Shown here one piece after another: positions 1-10,949 of a stretch of DNA of 64,000 nucleotides. Position 1 is the stretch's first letter; each line of letters starts with the position of its first letter. Source of the stretch: Cymbidium sinense (taxonomy: Eukaryota; Streptophyta; Magnoliopsida; Asparagales; Orchidaceae); NCBI GenBank assembly GCA_021442155.1, contig CM038222.1, forward strand, positions 114,331,121 to 114,395,120, in the 5' to 3' direction. Under the pieces are notes generated by a model. It was not told the DNA's origin and did no database searches. It was given only the letters and a program-made list of their open reading frames with translations. The position numbers and the translations under genes were made by a program.

Positions 1-620
1 CTCTTATTGATCTTCTTTTTCTTAGCCGACTTTTTTGACTTCTGAGGCCTACGTTTAACAGACTGCTCCTCATGATGTGATGAGGTAACCTTATCAAAAT
101 ACCACTGAGAAGCTAAAATGCTTAGTTTAGGCATTTCTTTTAAATCCAATATAGGTTCAAGTGGTGATTTTCACTTAACATTAGGGACATCTTTTAGCTA
201 CTTCAACATCTTCACAGTCTTTTTAGAGACTATTGTCTCCCATTGCTCGTCTTGTATTGCTTTTCCTTTTGCTTTCACTTTCATCAATGGTACTGAAGTG
301 GATGTAACCAACCTAACAAATTCTCTTTGAGGATGAACAAGAACACTATCATACAGTGTGAATTCACCCTTTCTATATTTTCTCTCCTGCCAATTCTTAA
401 AAATATAGCAATCTTCAATTGGGTGGCTAATTACCCGAAGATATGGACAATTTTTTGGATTATCAGTTTGACTTGACTCTTTGGGTCTTTTGGATTCTGG
501 TAATTCTAATTCTGCTTTAAGCTCTTGGCAGAATAACTTAACCACACTTTCCATCTTGAAAGAGTATTCCGTACTTATCTTGTCTTTTAGAGATAAGTGC
601 ACTCGCTCATCATCTCTCAT
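1..620 (-). pseudogene. Tat-like element A: gag C-terminal/zinc-knuckle-like part
   Basis: Minus-strand remnant of the C-terminal part of a Ty3/gypsy gag, continuing off the left edge. The longest open stretch (198-620) contains CPYLRVISHPIEDC followed by an aromatic FKNW and a basic helix. This is the Tat/Ogre gag zinc-knuckle-like motif (C..H....HP.E.C), with the first His replaced by Leu and both Cys kept. A PQRE motif follows, as in relatives. The sequence is clearly homologous to 31.6-32.3 kb in element B, which keeps the His but has lost both Cys. Stops break the frame. Membership of gypsy gag is strong from the motif and its neighbours. The Tat assignment is inference. Confidence 0.75.
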
Positions 621-677
621 TGATTGCTTTGATTTAGAGTTAACTGATTATTTTTCCCCTTCATCCGCATAAGCGGG

Positions 678-1385
678 CTATTTTCCTTTATCAACATTGT
701 AAGTTGCTCGCTTTCCATTGCTTGAGCTATAGGAGGTTGTGTGAGACTCATTCCTCATTGAGTCTGAGAATTTATTCTTCTTTATCTTTTTTGAGTGACC
801 CTCAAGTTTTGAACGATTCAGCTTTTCAAACTTTTCCACTCGGTCCAATAACTCTTGAAATGTTGAGATAGATGCAATGCATAAATATGGTGTTATCTTA
901 TCATCGATATTACCCAAAAACAATTGGATTGCATGTTCTTCTTTTAGCTGTTATTCACATTTCATGCTCATGTTTCGTCAACGTGAAATATATTTAGTCA
1001 CTGACTCGTCTTTCCTTCTTCATTCTAAGGCGAGGTCAGCAATTGTAATCCTTTAAGTTGCACTGGTGAATCTCTTGATGAACATCATCTCTAATTCAAT
1101 AAAAGTTTTGACCGAGTCATTAGGCAATTCAACGTACCATTCAATAGCAGTTGAGGTTAAACTACTAACGAACTAGCGAAATAGTAGTGCATCATTGCCT
1201 CCTGTATTGCCACATATTGCTTTGAATTGCACCAGGTGTTGTCTGGGGTTTCCAATGCCATTGAATGTATTGAATTTAGGCACTAAATAACCCTTAGGGT
1301 ATGACAGTTGACCGTACTCTGCCAGGTACGAACGACCTTTGCTTACCAGTTTTTTAGCCTGGTTAGCAGCAATGACAACTTTGAT
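678..1385 (-). pseudogene. Tat-like element A: gag core domain
   Basis: Degenerate Retrotrans_gag domain on minus. Reading down from about 1380, the translation gives VSKGR, then YPKGYLVPKFNTFNGIGN, an FKAICGNTGGN segment, a WYVELPNDSVKTF segment with the conserved Trp, and a terminal FLGNIDDKI..F.ELLDRVEKFEKLN helix. These are the order and landmarks of plant gypsy capsid proteins: a PKF.TF.G.GNP..H start, EWY.ELP in the middle and an ELL..VEKFE end. Several in-frame stops lie in the middle, for example around 1170, 1060 and 980, so it is not translatable. Element B carries the same domain at 32.5-33.1 kb. Confidence 0.85.
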
Positions 1386-1389
1386 CTTT

Positions 1390-2218
1390 TCAATTAATTG
1401 TTTCCAACTGAGCTACTATCACGGGCTCAGACATGTTAGGCACATCTTGAGAGATGGGTTGAGGAGCTAGTTGATTATCTTCATTTCTCCCCTTGAGTGC
1501 ATTCTGTGCTCCGGAAGCTTGAGGCACTGAGTCAACTGGTGGATCAGTAGGTGTAGCATTAATTGTCGGATAGTTGACAGGTGGAATAGATGCTAGCACT
1601 GCTGCCGCAATTCTCTGCATCTTCTGCAACATTACATTCATTTGTGCCATCATTTGATTCATCTTTTCCTTTAACTGAAAGATCTCATTATCCTTTGCCT
1701 TCATCTATCGTTGCATTCGTTTCTGCATTTAGGCTAGTGTGGTAGTGTCGGAAAAGAAAGAGTTATCCACTTTTCTTTCTAGTTCTTCTTCCTCTTCATT
1801 ACCTGAGGATGTGCTTGAAGCTCCCCCTTCTATTTGCTCAAGAGCTGGTTCTTTAATGTGAACCGAAGGTGCAGCTCCACGCCAGCTCCACGTCGTCTAT
1901 GTTGGTGTTATTGTGCACCAGATGGTTTTTCGACATGTTGTACCACATACACTACTCCCACTTTCATAGTATCCTCATCATATTCTTCATCTTCTTGTAA
2001 TCTAACTTCAGAACGTCTCCTCCAATGAATTTTTGGCTTTGGATTTGAGACAAATCTCTCTTCAACTGGAGGGATACGATCAAAGTCAATTTCCTTTTGT
2101 GGAGATTCAATTGACTGACGATGGGATTCCTTGGAATGTTCACTTGGGTGTCGACCATCATGTAATTCATCATCAGAAGATTTCTTCTTTTGAACCCATT
2201 TTTGTCTGTTCTTACCAT
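1390..2218 (-). pseudogene. Tat-like element A: gag N-terminal coiled-coil/acidic linker
   Basis: Region between the upstream ORF and the gag core. At 1390-1704 the minus frame encodes a Met/Gln/Lys-rich heptad-like helix (LKEKMNQMMAQMNVMLQKM) followed by a Pro/Thr/Asn-rich linker. This arrangement recurs in element B at 33.1-33.4 kb (MNDMMVQMNIMMEMLQKN). From 1.75 to 2.2 kb the minus strand encodes an acidic, degenerate stretch. I read it as the N-terminal, poorly conserved part of gag. No enzymatic motif is visible, and frames are broken by stops and indels. Confidence 0.55.
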
Positions 2219-2219
2219 T

Positions 2220-3175
2220 GACGGATTTTCAAGAGCGCGAACCAGATGTCACACCTTTTCCATTATTTTCAATAGTTTCTCTTCGGGGCCTTAGCCTTCA
2301 AGCTTGCTTGCCCTTCCGTTAGGACCTTTCGAAAGAAAATTCTCGGATATATGGTTGAAGTGTCACGCTTCGATGTTCACCGTACAAGATTTTCTTGAAT
2401 CAATCATGAGCTCTCACAATATGTGGTAGTCTACCTGATGAAGCATTATCAGCTTCGATTATCACAGGCCTTTGGACTCTTCTTTTCGTTAGGCCTATTT
2501 CCTTGGCAACCTTCAGCACTCGATGCACTCTAGTAGATAAGGTTTCAGGAATTTTCTTTTAGGGAATCGAAGCTTGATGGAGTGGTTAGTCCCAAAAAGA
2601 TTGCTTTTGCTCACCAATAGAGCTATTCCTCTTTACTCATTTCAAGTTCTTGAATTTATTCTGGGTGAGAATACTTGCTTCTGGTTCTGAGGCTAACAAC
2701 ATAGTATATTTTTTAGACAGTAGTTTTTGAGCTCGTAGTTCGCTATTAATCCTTCTTCTCTGCCTTCTTGTTAATTTTTCTCCAAACAAGGAAGCATCGT
2801 GATCATGCTTTCCTGGTACGAAATGTTCAATTGGTAGAGTGGTGTTTAAAGGCATGACTGAGACTTTCTGCCTAACAACAGTTCTCTTCATAGTCAGAGT
2901 GTCAAAATATCCCAATCTTTGAAACACAGAACCTCTCTTTTGGGGAGCTTCAGCAGTAACTACTTCAAGAATTTTCTCTCATGTATGTGCACGACGCGTG
3001 ATGTATTCTGGATTGATGTGACATTAGCTTTGGCTGTAATTTTTGGAAAGTCCACACTACCAAATTGAATGGTAGCTCCAATGTCTCTAATACTGATGAT
3101 ATCATTAGCTATATGGTTGTTAGAATCGCAGATCAGGATCACAACGAATGAAGTATTTTGCAGATCCATCTATGC
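2220..3175 (-). pseudogene. Tat-like element A: N-terminal upstream ORF region
   Basis: First coding part after the primer-binding site on minus. The 2960-3169 frame starts MDLQNTSFVV and contains a DIGATIQFGSVDFP segment. The frame at 2637-2927 has FQRLG, then PIEHFVPGKHDHDASLFGEKL and a basic LTRRQRRRINSELRAQ stretch. The same segments occur in element B (34.6-35.05 kb) and on plus at 59.52-59.94 kb. An F.RLG motif followed by a KHDHEAS/RRARRK basic tract is typical of the region ahead of gag in Tat/Ogre-type plant gypsy polyproteins. Its function is not established. Multiple frameshifts make it non-functional. Confidence 0.6.
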
Positions 3176-3423
3176 AAATGAAAGATGGGGGGTCAATAAT
3201 CAGAAATAAATATTCCACCCCATACTTTCAAAATGCAGAGATACAACATCAAAAAAATAAAATAACATATTAAAAAAATTTTCAAGCAAATTAAATCATA
3301 ATCAACAAATTATTATGTTTATTAGAGATTTCATTCTATAACTAAATTTAAATTTTGATTACTTATACTTCACTACTATTATATTCCAAATTTAACTAGC
3401 TAAAGATGGAAAGAAAAATCAAT
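3176..3423 (-). other. Element A untranslated leader between PBS and coding region
   Basis: AT-rich leader with no ORF. It contains the conserved string ACCCCATACTTTCAAAATGC (3217-3236, read on plus), which recurs at the equivalent place in element B near 35.10 kb. This supports homology of the two 5' leaders. Confidence 0.6.
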
Positions 3424-3440
3424 CCCCAGCAGAGTTGCCA
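3424..3440 (-). promoter_or_regulatory. Primer-binding site of element A
   Basis: On minus this reads TGGCAACTCTGCTGGGG, six bases inside the LTR edge. The copy in element B at 35315-35331 reads TGGCGACTCCGCTAGGG. A TGG start just inside the LTR is the rule for tRNA-primed elements. The TGGCGACTC(T/C)GCTGGGG form resembles the PBS I recall for Ogre/Tat elements (tRNA-Arg primed). That tRNA identity is from memory and was not checked. Confidence 0.7.
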
Positions 3441-3446
3441 AAAATA

Positions 3447-5349
3447 TGTGGGCTCCAAAAATTCGCATCCGACCTCTCAATAAAGAGAGTTTGAATTATG
3501 TTGGACAAATTTTCAGAAGGTAGATGGAATAGTAGATAAGACACTACATAGAGATTTCGCCCTCATTTCGTGAGGACTTTATATCTGGTTTTAGGTTTCC
3601 TACAGGCATAAGCACCGATAATTAATTACCCCTCGCAATGTTGAGAAAGAACTTTCGATTAAGGCTAGTCATTAGATCGCTAAATACATAGCATATAGTA
3701 GTAGCAGGTGGAGTTTAAAATTTATGATTTAGAATTTATGAAATTCACCATTATTTAACTTAAAGCATATGGTTGGTAGAATGATGACGTGTCCGATCAA
3801 GATCCCATGGTTCCGTCAGCCCGGGCTGTCATTCCCTAGTCTATTTACTCAGAGAAGGTATTCAACCTAACTTGACCGAAGGATCCTTGTCAGCAGTCAT
3901 GGGTTGCATCGTCTAAGTAATCCTTGTAGACCTGGGTGGTGTTTATCGAAGGGCACAATCTTAAGTCTACCTTAGCTAACAAAAATGCTTTGTGCTTATC
4001 AAATATACCCTATGATTTATAACTCAAATGGCTGAGCCATTGGGGAACATACGTGCTACAGTCATGACCATAATATAATGGTATCATTTGGTAGCAACCA
4101 CCCGATCAAAGGACTCTGGTCGTAACCACATCATATGTGGAGCCTACTACCAAACCACATGACAGAGGATGTCATGCCCCATCGCATGAGATTATTTGAG
4201 TTTGAATATAGTGATTTATTTGACTTGACATCAGCTCCTTTGTGAGCTAGAGTTTTCTTAATCTGTCATCCCTAACAAACGATAGTTGATGAGTGGATGA
4301 ATTGTTTTCTTTAAGTATTTAAATAATAAATTTTATTTGGTTCAGATATTTACTTAGTTGAAATTTAGTTTAGAGCTCAAGTATCTTTTGATGATAATAT
4401 CCCTTTCGATTAAGATTTTCAATCAACGCGGCCATCATCGGGGTATATAAGTCTGCTTAATCATTTAGTTTATTATTTCAGATCATGTTAACTCTATTAA
4501 TTTTATAATAGAGGATGAAATCTAGATTTATATTTTGAGTATTTTGAATTTGAGAATATTGAATATAATATCATAAATATTTTGATGATAGTTATCTCTT
4601 ATATTGATATCTTCAATCAACTGTGCTATCATTGGGGTAGATCTTGTCAACTCTACTTATTTGCTAGTAGAGGATCGGGTCTATGACTTATGTGTAACTT
4701 AAATTCTTTAAAAATTTGATATCATAATAGACCTTGTTAACTCCATTACAAATATAGAGGATTGGGTCTTATAATCTAATGTAATTTAAGTTCATTTAGA
4801 AGTTGATCATTTAGCAGACCTTATCAACTCTATTTTAAGCATAGAAGATTAGGCCTATTATAATCACATTCTATGGATCTGATATCTATATCTTTCATTC
4901 ACTTGAATTAACATTGACGACATTCATTAGTTTGCATGCATATAATCATAAATGATTGAATTGATTTCATCATTCTTATCCCCCCACCCCCCTTTTTTTA
5001 ACCCATGCGCCATCCTCTGACACTAAGTTTAGGTATTTAGTATAAGTGTTGGGGCCCATGCAGATATTTAATAATTTAGATAATTTTATTTCTAAATTAT
5101 GAGATTAATTTCATATGCACAATATTTTCAAACATTAGAATTTGCACCTTAAATCCCTATGTCCGAGCACATGCAGGTATTTTTAGCTTAGATAATTTCA
5201 TTAAATTAATGAAATTATTGATTTTATATATCATAATTATAATGAAAATTTTTTAATTTTTGTATTGAAGGAAGCTCCTTAATTCGCACAGAATTTAATT
5301 TAGTGTCACCTTCTGTGTGCTTATACGAAAAATTGCAGATCCGGTGGCG
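3447..5349 (-). repeat. LTR of Tat-like element A (3' part of the 5' LTR)
   Basis: On minus the LTR ends ...GGAGCCCACA at 3447, six bases from the PBS. The region parallels 35338-36793 of element B, sharing tracts such as GTAGATAAGACACTA, the CCTACAGG..AAGC segment and the CATAAATTCACC region. It is also the reverse complement of 49.4-50.657 kb. Those three matches define an LTR family. The outer (5') boundary is not resolved: homology with element B continues at least to 5349. At 4.48-4.86 kb an internal ~90-bp motif (TTGTTAACTC...ATAGAGGAT) repeats about four times, whereas element B has one copy. This accounts for much of the length difference. Confidence 0.7.
5047..5349. repeat. TGTTGGGGCCCATGC...GGTGGCG module (copy 1)
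   Basis: A 0.3-kb module starting TGTTGGGGCCCATGC and ending near GCAGATCCGGTGGCG. It matches 36604-36793 in the same position and orientation relative to element B's LTR, including TAATTTTTGTATTGAAGGAA and the TTTAGTGTCAC stretch. Its right end plus AATTTT resembles the terminus of the plus-oriented LTR at 50.63-50.66 kb (GTCGGTGGCGAATTTTTGG). It may be part of the long LTR or an old small LTR captured by the family. An internal partial duplication (CATGCAG(A/G)TATTT) lies about 120 bp apart. Confidence 0.55.
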
Positions 5350-6539
5350 AATTTTAAGCTTTATATATGCAATTCAAATTGCATCTTTGCTAACATTTAA
5401 ACTGATAGCAAGTTAAATAAAAGTGAATCGATTACTTAACTTATGCACATTAATAAGCTTTTAAGTCTTTGTTAATCATCATCAGCTTTTACTCTTCCCA
5501 TGTGAGTTTGCATACCTCTTTCGAATAAGCTTGTGTGAATTCAAACACTTGCCATTTTTTTTGATATTCAATGTGATGCTCCTCAATTATTTATTGGAAC
5601 TTTATGTTCATGCCTTTCGAAGAGTTGTTTAGTTTTCTGCCCATTTCTTATAAGCTCGGTTCGAATTACATTCGTATTTAAATGCTAGCTTCCAAGCTTG
5701 CTATGAGTCTCTTATGATACAATTGTAAATTCAACTAGATTTTCTTTTAGACCATTTAAAGTGCCACATTATAATAATTATATTCATGGTAATTAACTAT
5801 ACATCAAATTCTTTGTGTATCTCACTTAAACTTTCTCAATACTTTTTCAACTTGCTCAGAAGTAAGTTATCAAGCTTCATATAAGTTCTCCATATTTAAT
5901 TGTGTTCAATTGAAATCATTTTTAAATCACTTAGAATAAGTTATAATAACCTCACTGTTTACTGTGTGAGCCATATGTATGCTTATTGGCCAACATTATA
6001 GTCATATTCTTGCTGACATAAAAGACATCAAACTCAATTTGAGTTCATTTCTTACTTCTACTTCAAGTCTTATTTTATTCAAAATTAGGTTTAAATTTAG
6101 TTTCATATTATTTCATTATGTGTGTGTGTGTTTTTTCCTTACATGAATTTTGATTTTCCTTTTTTTTTAGTCTAAATTTCGGTAACATTTCCGTATAGGA
6201 GGTTATATCTAATAATTTTGGCCTACCAATCACATGAGCGACATGGGTTTAAACACCGGCCGATTTTATCTCTCACTCAATGAGGACAGACCTTCAAACT
6301 TACATAAAAAAACAAACACATATACATACAAATTTTTTTACATATTCAAGCAGTTCTACACATCCACCAACAGCAACAATAATAATTTTATATGAGTTCG
6401 ATTAGATGGAATTAAATATGAGAGATTATCAGGTTGATTATTTGGGTTGAATAGGTGATAATCAGAAATGAATAAACTTCACTTAGATTGTAAATTTTGA
6501 AAGTTGAGATGAGCCTGTAGGATTGATCAGGAATTTTAT
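5350..6539. other. AT-rich stretch, possible LTR continuation
   Basis: No coding signal. At 6176-6215 AAATTTCGGTAACATTTCC followed by ATATCTAATA resembles 37510-37555 (GAAATTTGGCAGCATTTC..ACATCTAATA). The homology with the element B neighbourhood may therefore run this far. A short GT tract lies at 6119-6131. Confidence 0.35.
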
Positions 6540-7665
6540 TAGGAAGACTCGGGAAGTAGCTGTGTGAATGGATAATTACTGCAGGAGGTATTAAAGATAT
6601 GGTTACTCACGTGAACTAGTGAATGAAGATTGTTGTGTACTTGCGCAGCCAGGAGAGAAATAGGTTGGGGAAATGTCATAAACGGAGAGGAATTCGCCTG
6701 ATGATGGAGTTCCCTCCTGGCTGCGCAAAGGGGATAAACACATTTTGGGGCTTGCGGTTGTGCTGGGTGAAACGAGAAATCCAAGTGAGAAAATAGGAGG
6801 GGAAGTCAAGAGTAGCCTACCTGATGGTAGAGTTGTCTCTCGGCTTCCCTCGTTTGCGAAAAGGGGAGGCCGGAGAAGGAAAAAATAGAGCTTATGGCTT
6901 GAGGGGACGGGAGCGGGTGCTTGGGGCTTGTGGCTTGAAGGAATTGACGATACCAAGAGCTTTCGGCTTGAAGGAATACTGGACAAGAGCAGAGAGTGAG
7001 TGAGAATGGAAGAGAGGAAATCATGTGGATCTGCGAGAGACTTATGGCTTTAGGGAGACGAGAGAGGTCAATTTTGAGTTTTGGCTTGCGTCTTGGAGAG
7101 ATGGCGAGGAGGTAGCAAGCGAGGAAATCGGGTTGCTTGTAGCCGCTTGTATGGTATGAAGACGAATGAGATGGAGCGGATTTCGGGAGAAGCAATAGCT
7201 GTGGGAGATAGGGATGAGGATCAAGGGCAAGCATCGGTGGCTGCTCGAACCAAAAGACGAGGGAGCTCGTGGGAAGAGAGGGATACCGAGAGCGGGAGAA
7301 AGAGGGTTGACCGAGAGGGAAGTTGCTTCGATCGAACGAATCTGGGAGGAGAAAGAGAGAGCGAGCGGGCGACGGACGAGAAAAAAGAGATTCCCAGTTT
7401 CAACTCCTCCTGAATCGAGCGAATAGAGAGGGAGAGGGAAAGAGCGGATGAGGGAGCGTTACCTTCGACTGCTTTGCGTGGAGAGGACCATAGGAGGGAG
7501 ATTGGAGTTCTGGTTTGTAGTAAGAGGAAAATAAGCATCCTGCTTTGTTTGCTAGGCGATCTATGCTTCGAACCGAGAGGGAAATAGAGGATTAAGGCCC
7601 TTAATTGCAGATTAATTGATTTCCTTTTCGAATCAGGGAGGATCTCAAAATTATTTGAACGCAAT
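6540..7665 (-). other. GC-rich, pyrimidine-rich leader-like block (possible LTR R-U5)
   Basis: About 1.1 kb that is strikingly GC- and purine-rich on plus, hence CT-rich on minus, with several overlapping minus-strand open frames of 127-147 codons. These are Ser/Pro/Leu-rich and low in complexity, with no domain I recognise. They look open because the composition avoids stops. Splice-donor-like strings occur on minus, for example CATCAG then GTAGGC near 6820. A CT-rich leader followed by a donor-like site is also seen on plus at 45.0-45.28 kb in the third Tat LTR region. I therefore read this block as a transcribed leader in a long LTR. A host gene 5' UTR is an alternative. Confidence 0.4.
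6641..6728. repeat. 15-bp perfect inverted repeat, 58-bp spacer
   Basis: TTGCGCAGCCAGGAG at 6641-6655 is the exact reverse complement of CTCCTGGCTGCGCAA at 6714-6728. The stem is GC-rich for this window and lies inside the leader-like block. A transcript from either strand could fold here. Confidence 0.75.
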
Positions 7666-9355
7666 TAACATTAATTTGGAAAGCATTTATCAATTAATTT
7701 TGCGCAACGTATTTGTGAATTCTAATTTTATTCCAGAGTAATAAAAAAAATTTTAGAAATTAGATTCAGCATATTAAGGTAAATATTTTTATTTACACGT
7801 CTTCATTTATTATGCAGACCGATTGTTTGATATCACATCAAAATTCATGCGAATTTTGTTAAAACTAAATCCATACAATATGGGTGTAGTTTTTAAGCAA
7901 TTTTGACATTCTGAATTCATGCGTGAACCATTTTACGATTGGGGGTTAAGAAATGCCAACATCGATCATAGCCAATTAATTTGAGCTTAATTTTTGCATC
8001 ATTGCATTCCGCGACTTACCATTTACACCACACACGACCGAATCGATCGCATAATATCTTATTTGATAGATTTATCTATTTGACGATGGTGCAACTGTTT
8101 CATGAGATTGGATAGCGGCTTCAATAATATTTAAATCAATTCTATTTATTTTCCTTCATTCAATGACAATTGATCAATGTAAAATATCAATTTTAATTGA
8201 TTTTGATATTCTGAACGCATTAGTGCAGTTGATTTCAACATAATTTCTTAATTAAGCATATAAAAATTACTTATAGGTCAACACCACTACAAAGTAACAA
8301 ACTCAATAAAAATAGAGGGCAGTTAAGACTCCCCTTCGACATCACCTACCTTTTATGAGAGGACTCGTTCCTCTCAGACTCACTACCGTCACTATGAGTT
8401 GATGAAAGAAATCTCGTCATCATCTCTTGGATATCTGCCAAAGTTAAGTTGGTCACTCCGACGACTGAAAGAGTTGGGATTGCAACATCTATCTATAAAT
8501 GAGGAAATTCCGCCCCCAAAGGAAGACTCGGTGTCATCGAGTCAATACTTGGTAGAACTGTAGTCACCCATACATGACAAGAAGCAATGACATCAACTAT
8601 GGATAAAGGGATTTCTATAAGCCATTTTTCAAAGTATTATGGAAGGAAGCCGCTATTAAAGCAAATGAATTTTCTCATCACTCGGATGATGCTCTAACAA
8701 CTCGCTCATAGTTAGGTAGCTCAATTTGGACTAGTCTTGACTTTCGCACCACTAGATCAAACCAAACCTTTCAACATTTCACTAAGAACTCTAGATCCAT
8801 TCTTCAAATATTAAAATAAACATTCACAGCCTTTTGTAGCTCTTAATCACACAAAAAGGCCACCCACCATCATTATAGTTCATATTAGAGCAAATTTTGA
8901 ATGAGCAAGTATAGTCAACATTTTAAATAGGTAAGGAGAATTTTTTGTGGTGGACTTGACACTAAATATATGAGTCACTATAATAAGTTTGGATTTAATA
9001 AATACTTTTCATTATAGCTTTATTTCTTAATGATATCGTAAACATTTAATTTTTTTTTTTTTTTTTTTGCAAGTCTATTGTATAAGTATAAAGTTTAATT
9101 TGTGAGCTCATTATAAACCTTGACTAATTATTCTATCATTAAATTTTTTTTGAGTTAAAATGTAAGGTAAGTCCATTTCAAATAAAATAAAATTTATCTT
9201 GATGCATTCAAAATTTTACATAATCATCTTTATTGTGTTAATTATATATGATAAAATTAGTTATTTATTTGTCAAAATTTAATTTAGTTTATAATCTTAA
9301 GGATTTAAAGCTTATTGACCTAAGCATTTTTTTATCATTTAAAATTACATGTATT
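7666..9355. other. Intergenic/decayed repeat, no supported gene
   Basis: AT-rich sequence with a poly-T run at about 9050-9068. At 8330-8900 base composition is more even, and the minus strand shows short coding-like pieces (a LVQIELPNYERVV segment; TLADIQEMMTRF) separated by stops. They may be remnants of an element ORF, but I cannot assign them. Confidence 0.4.
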
Positions 9356-9359
9356 AGTG

Positions 9360-9925
9360 TATACCCAAATGAGCAAAGTGAATGAGGCCGAGCCACCTAG
9401 CGAGGTAATGTCAGAACATGCCTGAGGTTGTGGGAGAATAACACTTATTCATCCCAGTGTGGCATGTTAAAGACTTGAAGCATACAACATAGAAGCAAGC
9501 AATGAACATACTCGCCCATGGCTGGCAAGTGACCAAGAAAAGTGCAAATAGTCATAGTATGATAAGTGTGCCTCAACCCACGGGTCAATATGGACAGCAA
9601 GCTGCCTGTGACTAGCCATCGAGTTTGCCACTTGCTTAAATATAGTCACCTCAAGTCAGGGTAAGATCTAAATTGTACTTGACCTACCTTATCTATACTT
9701 ACTATATGTAATTACCCCCATTCAAAATATACAGGGTGGACACTTTTCCTCTAAGGGAATTTTTCTCTCATCTCTAGGCTTTAGTCTTTCTTGGAAATAA
9801 AATTTATTTGTTCTCCTATTATTTTTTTCTATTCTTGTTTATATTATTTTGATTAACCCTATTTCAAGGTATCTCAGAAGGCTTTTCCTCAACCATAGAT
9901 ATATTTGGATTCAACATCTTTTAAG
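9360..9925 (+). other. Leader/LTR-like sequence before a gypsy gag
   Basis: Non-coding sequence immediately upstream of a plus-strand gypsy gag. It contains a T/C-rich tract (CTCTCATCTCTAGGC at 9765-9780) typical of the transcribed end of gypsy LTRs, and a CAACA string at about 9915. The boundaries, PBS and matching LTR are not identified. Confidence 0.3.
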
Positions 9926-9929
9926 GTAT

Positions 9930-10720
9930 GGAGAGCATGGATGAGGCTAAGAACTAGAAGTCAAATACAAAATGAAGCAAGATCTTTGGCATGAGATCGC
10001 TCAACGGGTATAGAGCAGAATGCCCAACAATTCACCATGCAACAAGACCTGAGAGACAAGGAAGGTCATATTACTCACCTTGTACAAGCAATTTTGGAGA
10101 AGGTGCTCCATGAAGAACCAAGGGGAATGAGCGATTCATTGAGCCGACCAAGAGAGAAGAGCGTTGCCCGAAAGCCCCAGTTTTGATGATGAGTCTTATT
10201 ATGTGAGTGAAGATGAAGACGTGCAAAATAAGAGGCCTCAACCAACCAATGCTTTCTCCATGAAGATCGTTGAAGCTCTCTGCCCACATATCCCACATCT
10301 AGAATCATATAATGATTGAATAGACCCAACATATCACATAGCTTACTATGAGTCAACAATGTTGCTATTAAAATTGGATGATGCAATGAAGCATTGCCTA
10401 TTCTTCACCACCTTCAAAGAGTCGGCTCTTAGAAGGTTCTCTCACCTTCTAGTGTGTTCAAGACCCTTAGAAGGGTCATAACCTCATTTATTGATCTCAA
10501 GAGAATGTTCACCACACAATTTTCCAGTGCTTGGAAACTGTTGAAAGGTTCCCAAGCTATGTTGCATATGAGACATGAACCTGATGAGTATTTGAGAAAG
10601 TTCATCACCCGCTTCTAGCAAGCAATGCTGGAGGTTAAAGATTTGGAACTCGCAGTCACCTAAGCTACACTCACTCAAGGTCTATGAGAAGAACCCTTTA
10701 TATATGCTCTTGAGTTTTAA
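9930..10720 (+). pseudogene. Ty3/gypsy gag remnant (plus-strand fragment)
   Basis: Broken plus-strand gag. Readable pieces include a FSMKIVEALCPHIPHLESYN segment at about 10255-10313. It matches the gypsy capsid start where the element selects P..F..P.LE.Y.G..DP, here followed by DPTYHIAYYES. A C-terminal block with MLHMRHEPDEYLRKFI (10560-10607) corresponds to the family's Q...ESLR.Y..RF helix. Stops and small indels interrupt it throughout. It is followed directly by the zinc-knuckle/protease part of the same element. Confidence 0.75.
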
Positions 10721-10949
10721 CAGCCTAAAACTCTTGCAAAATTGTTGGACTTGGAGAACAATCATGTTAATATCGAGGAGTACAATGATGTTGTCCAATT
10801 GACACTGTTGACTCAAACAAAGGATTTGATAAAAAATATCTCTTTTAGAGTGCTTGAAGATAGGTCTCAAGCACAAAGGTTAGACAAAAGAAGATGATGA
10901 CCTGAAGCACAAATACTAGGGAAAGGTTTAGAAATCCTATAGCTCACTA

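Noticed and set aside
6603..7664. Overlapping 127-147-codon minus ORFs, and opposite-strand plus ORFs, as genes.
   Set aside because: Ser/Pro/Leu or Arg/Glu-rich low-complexity products in several frames at once. Openness follows from GC-rich, CT-biased composition.
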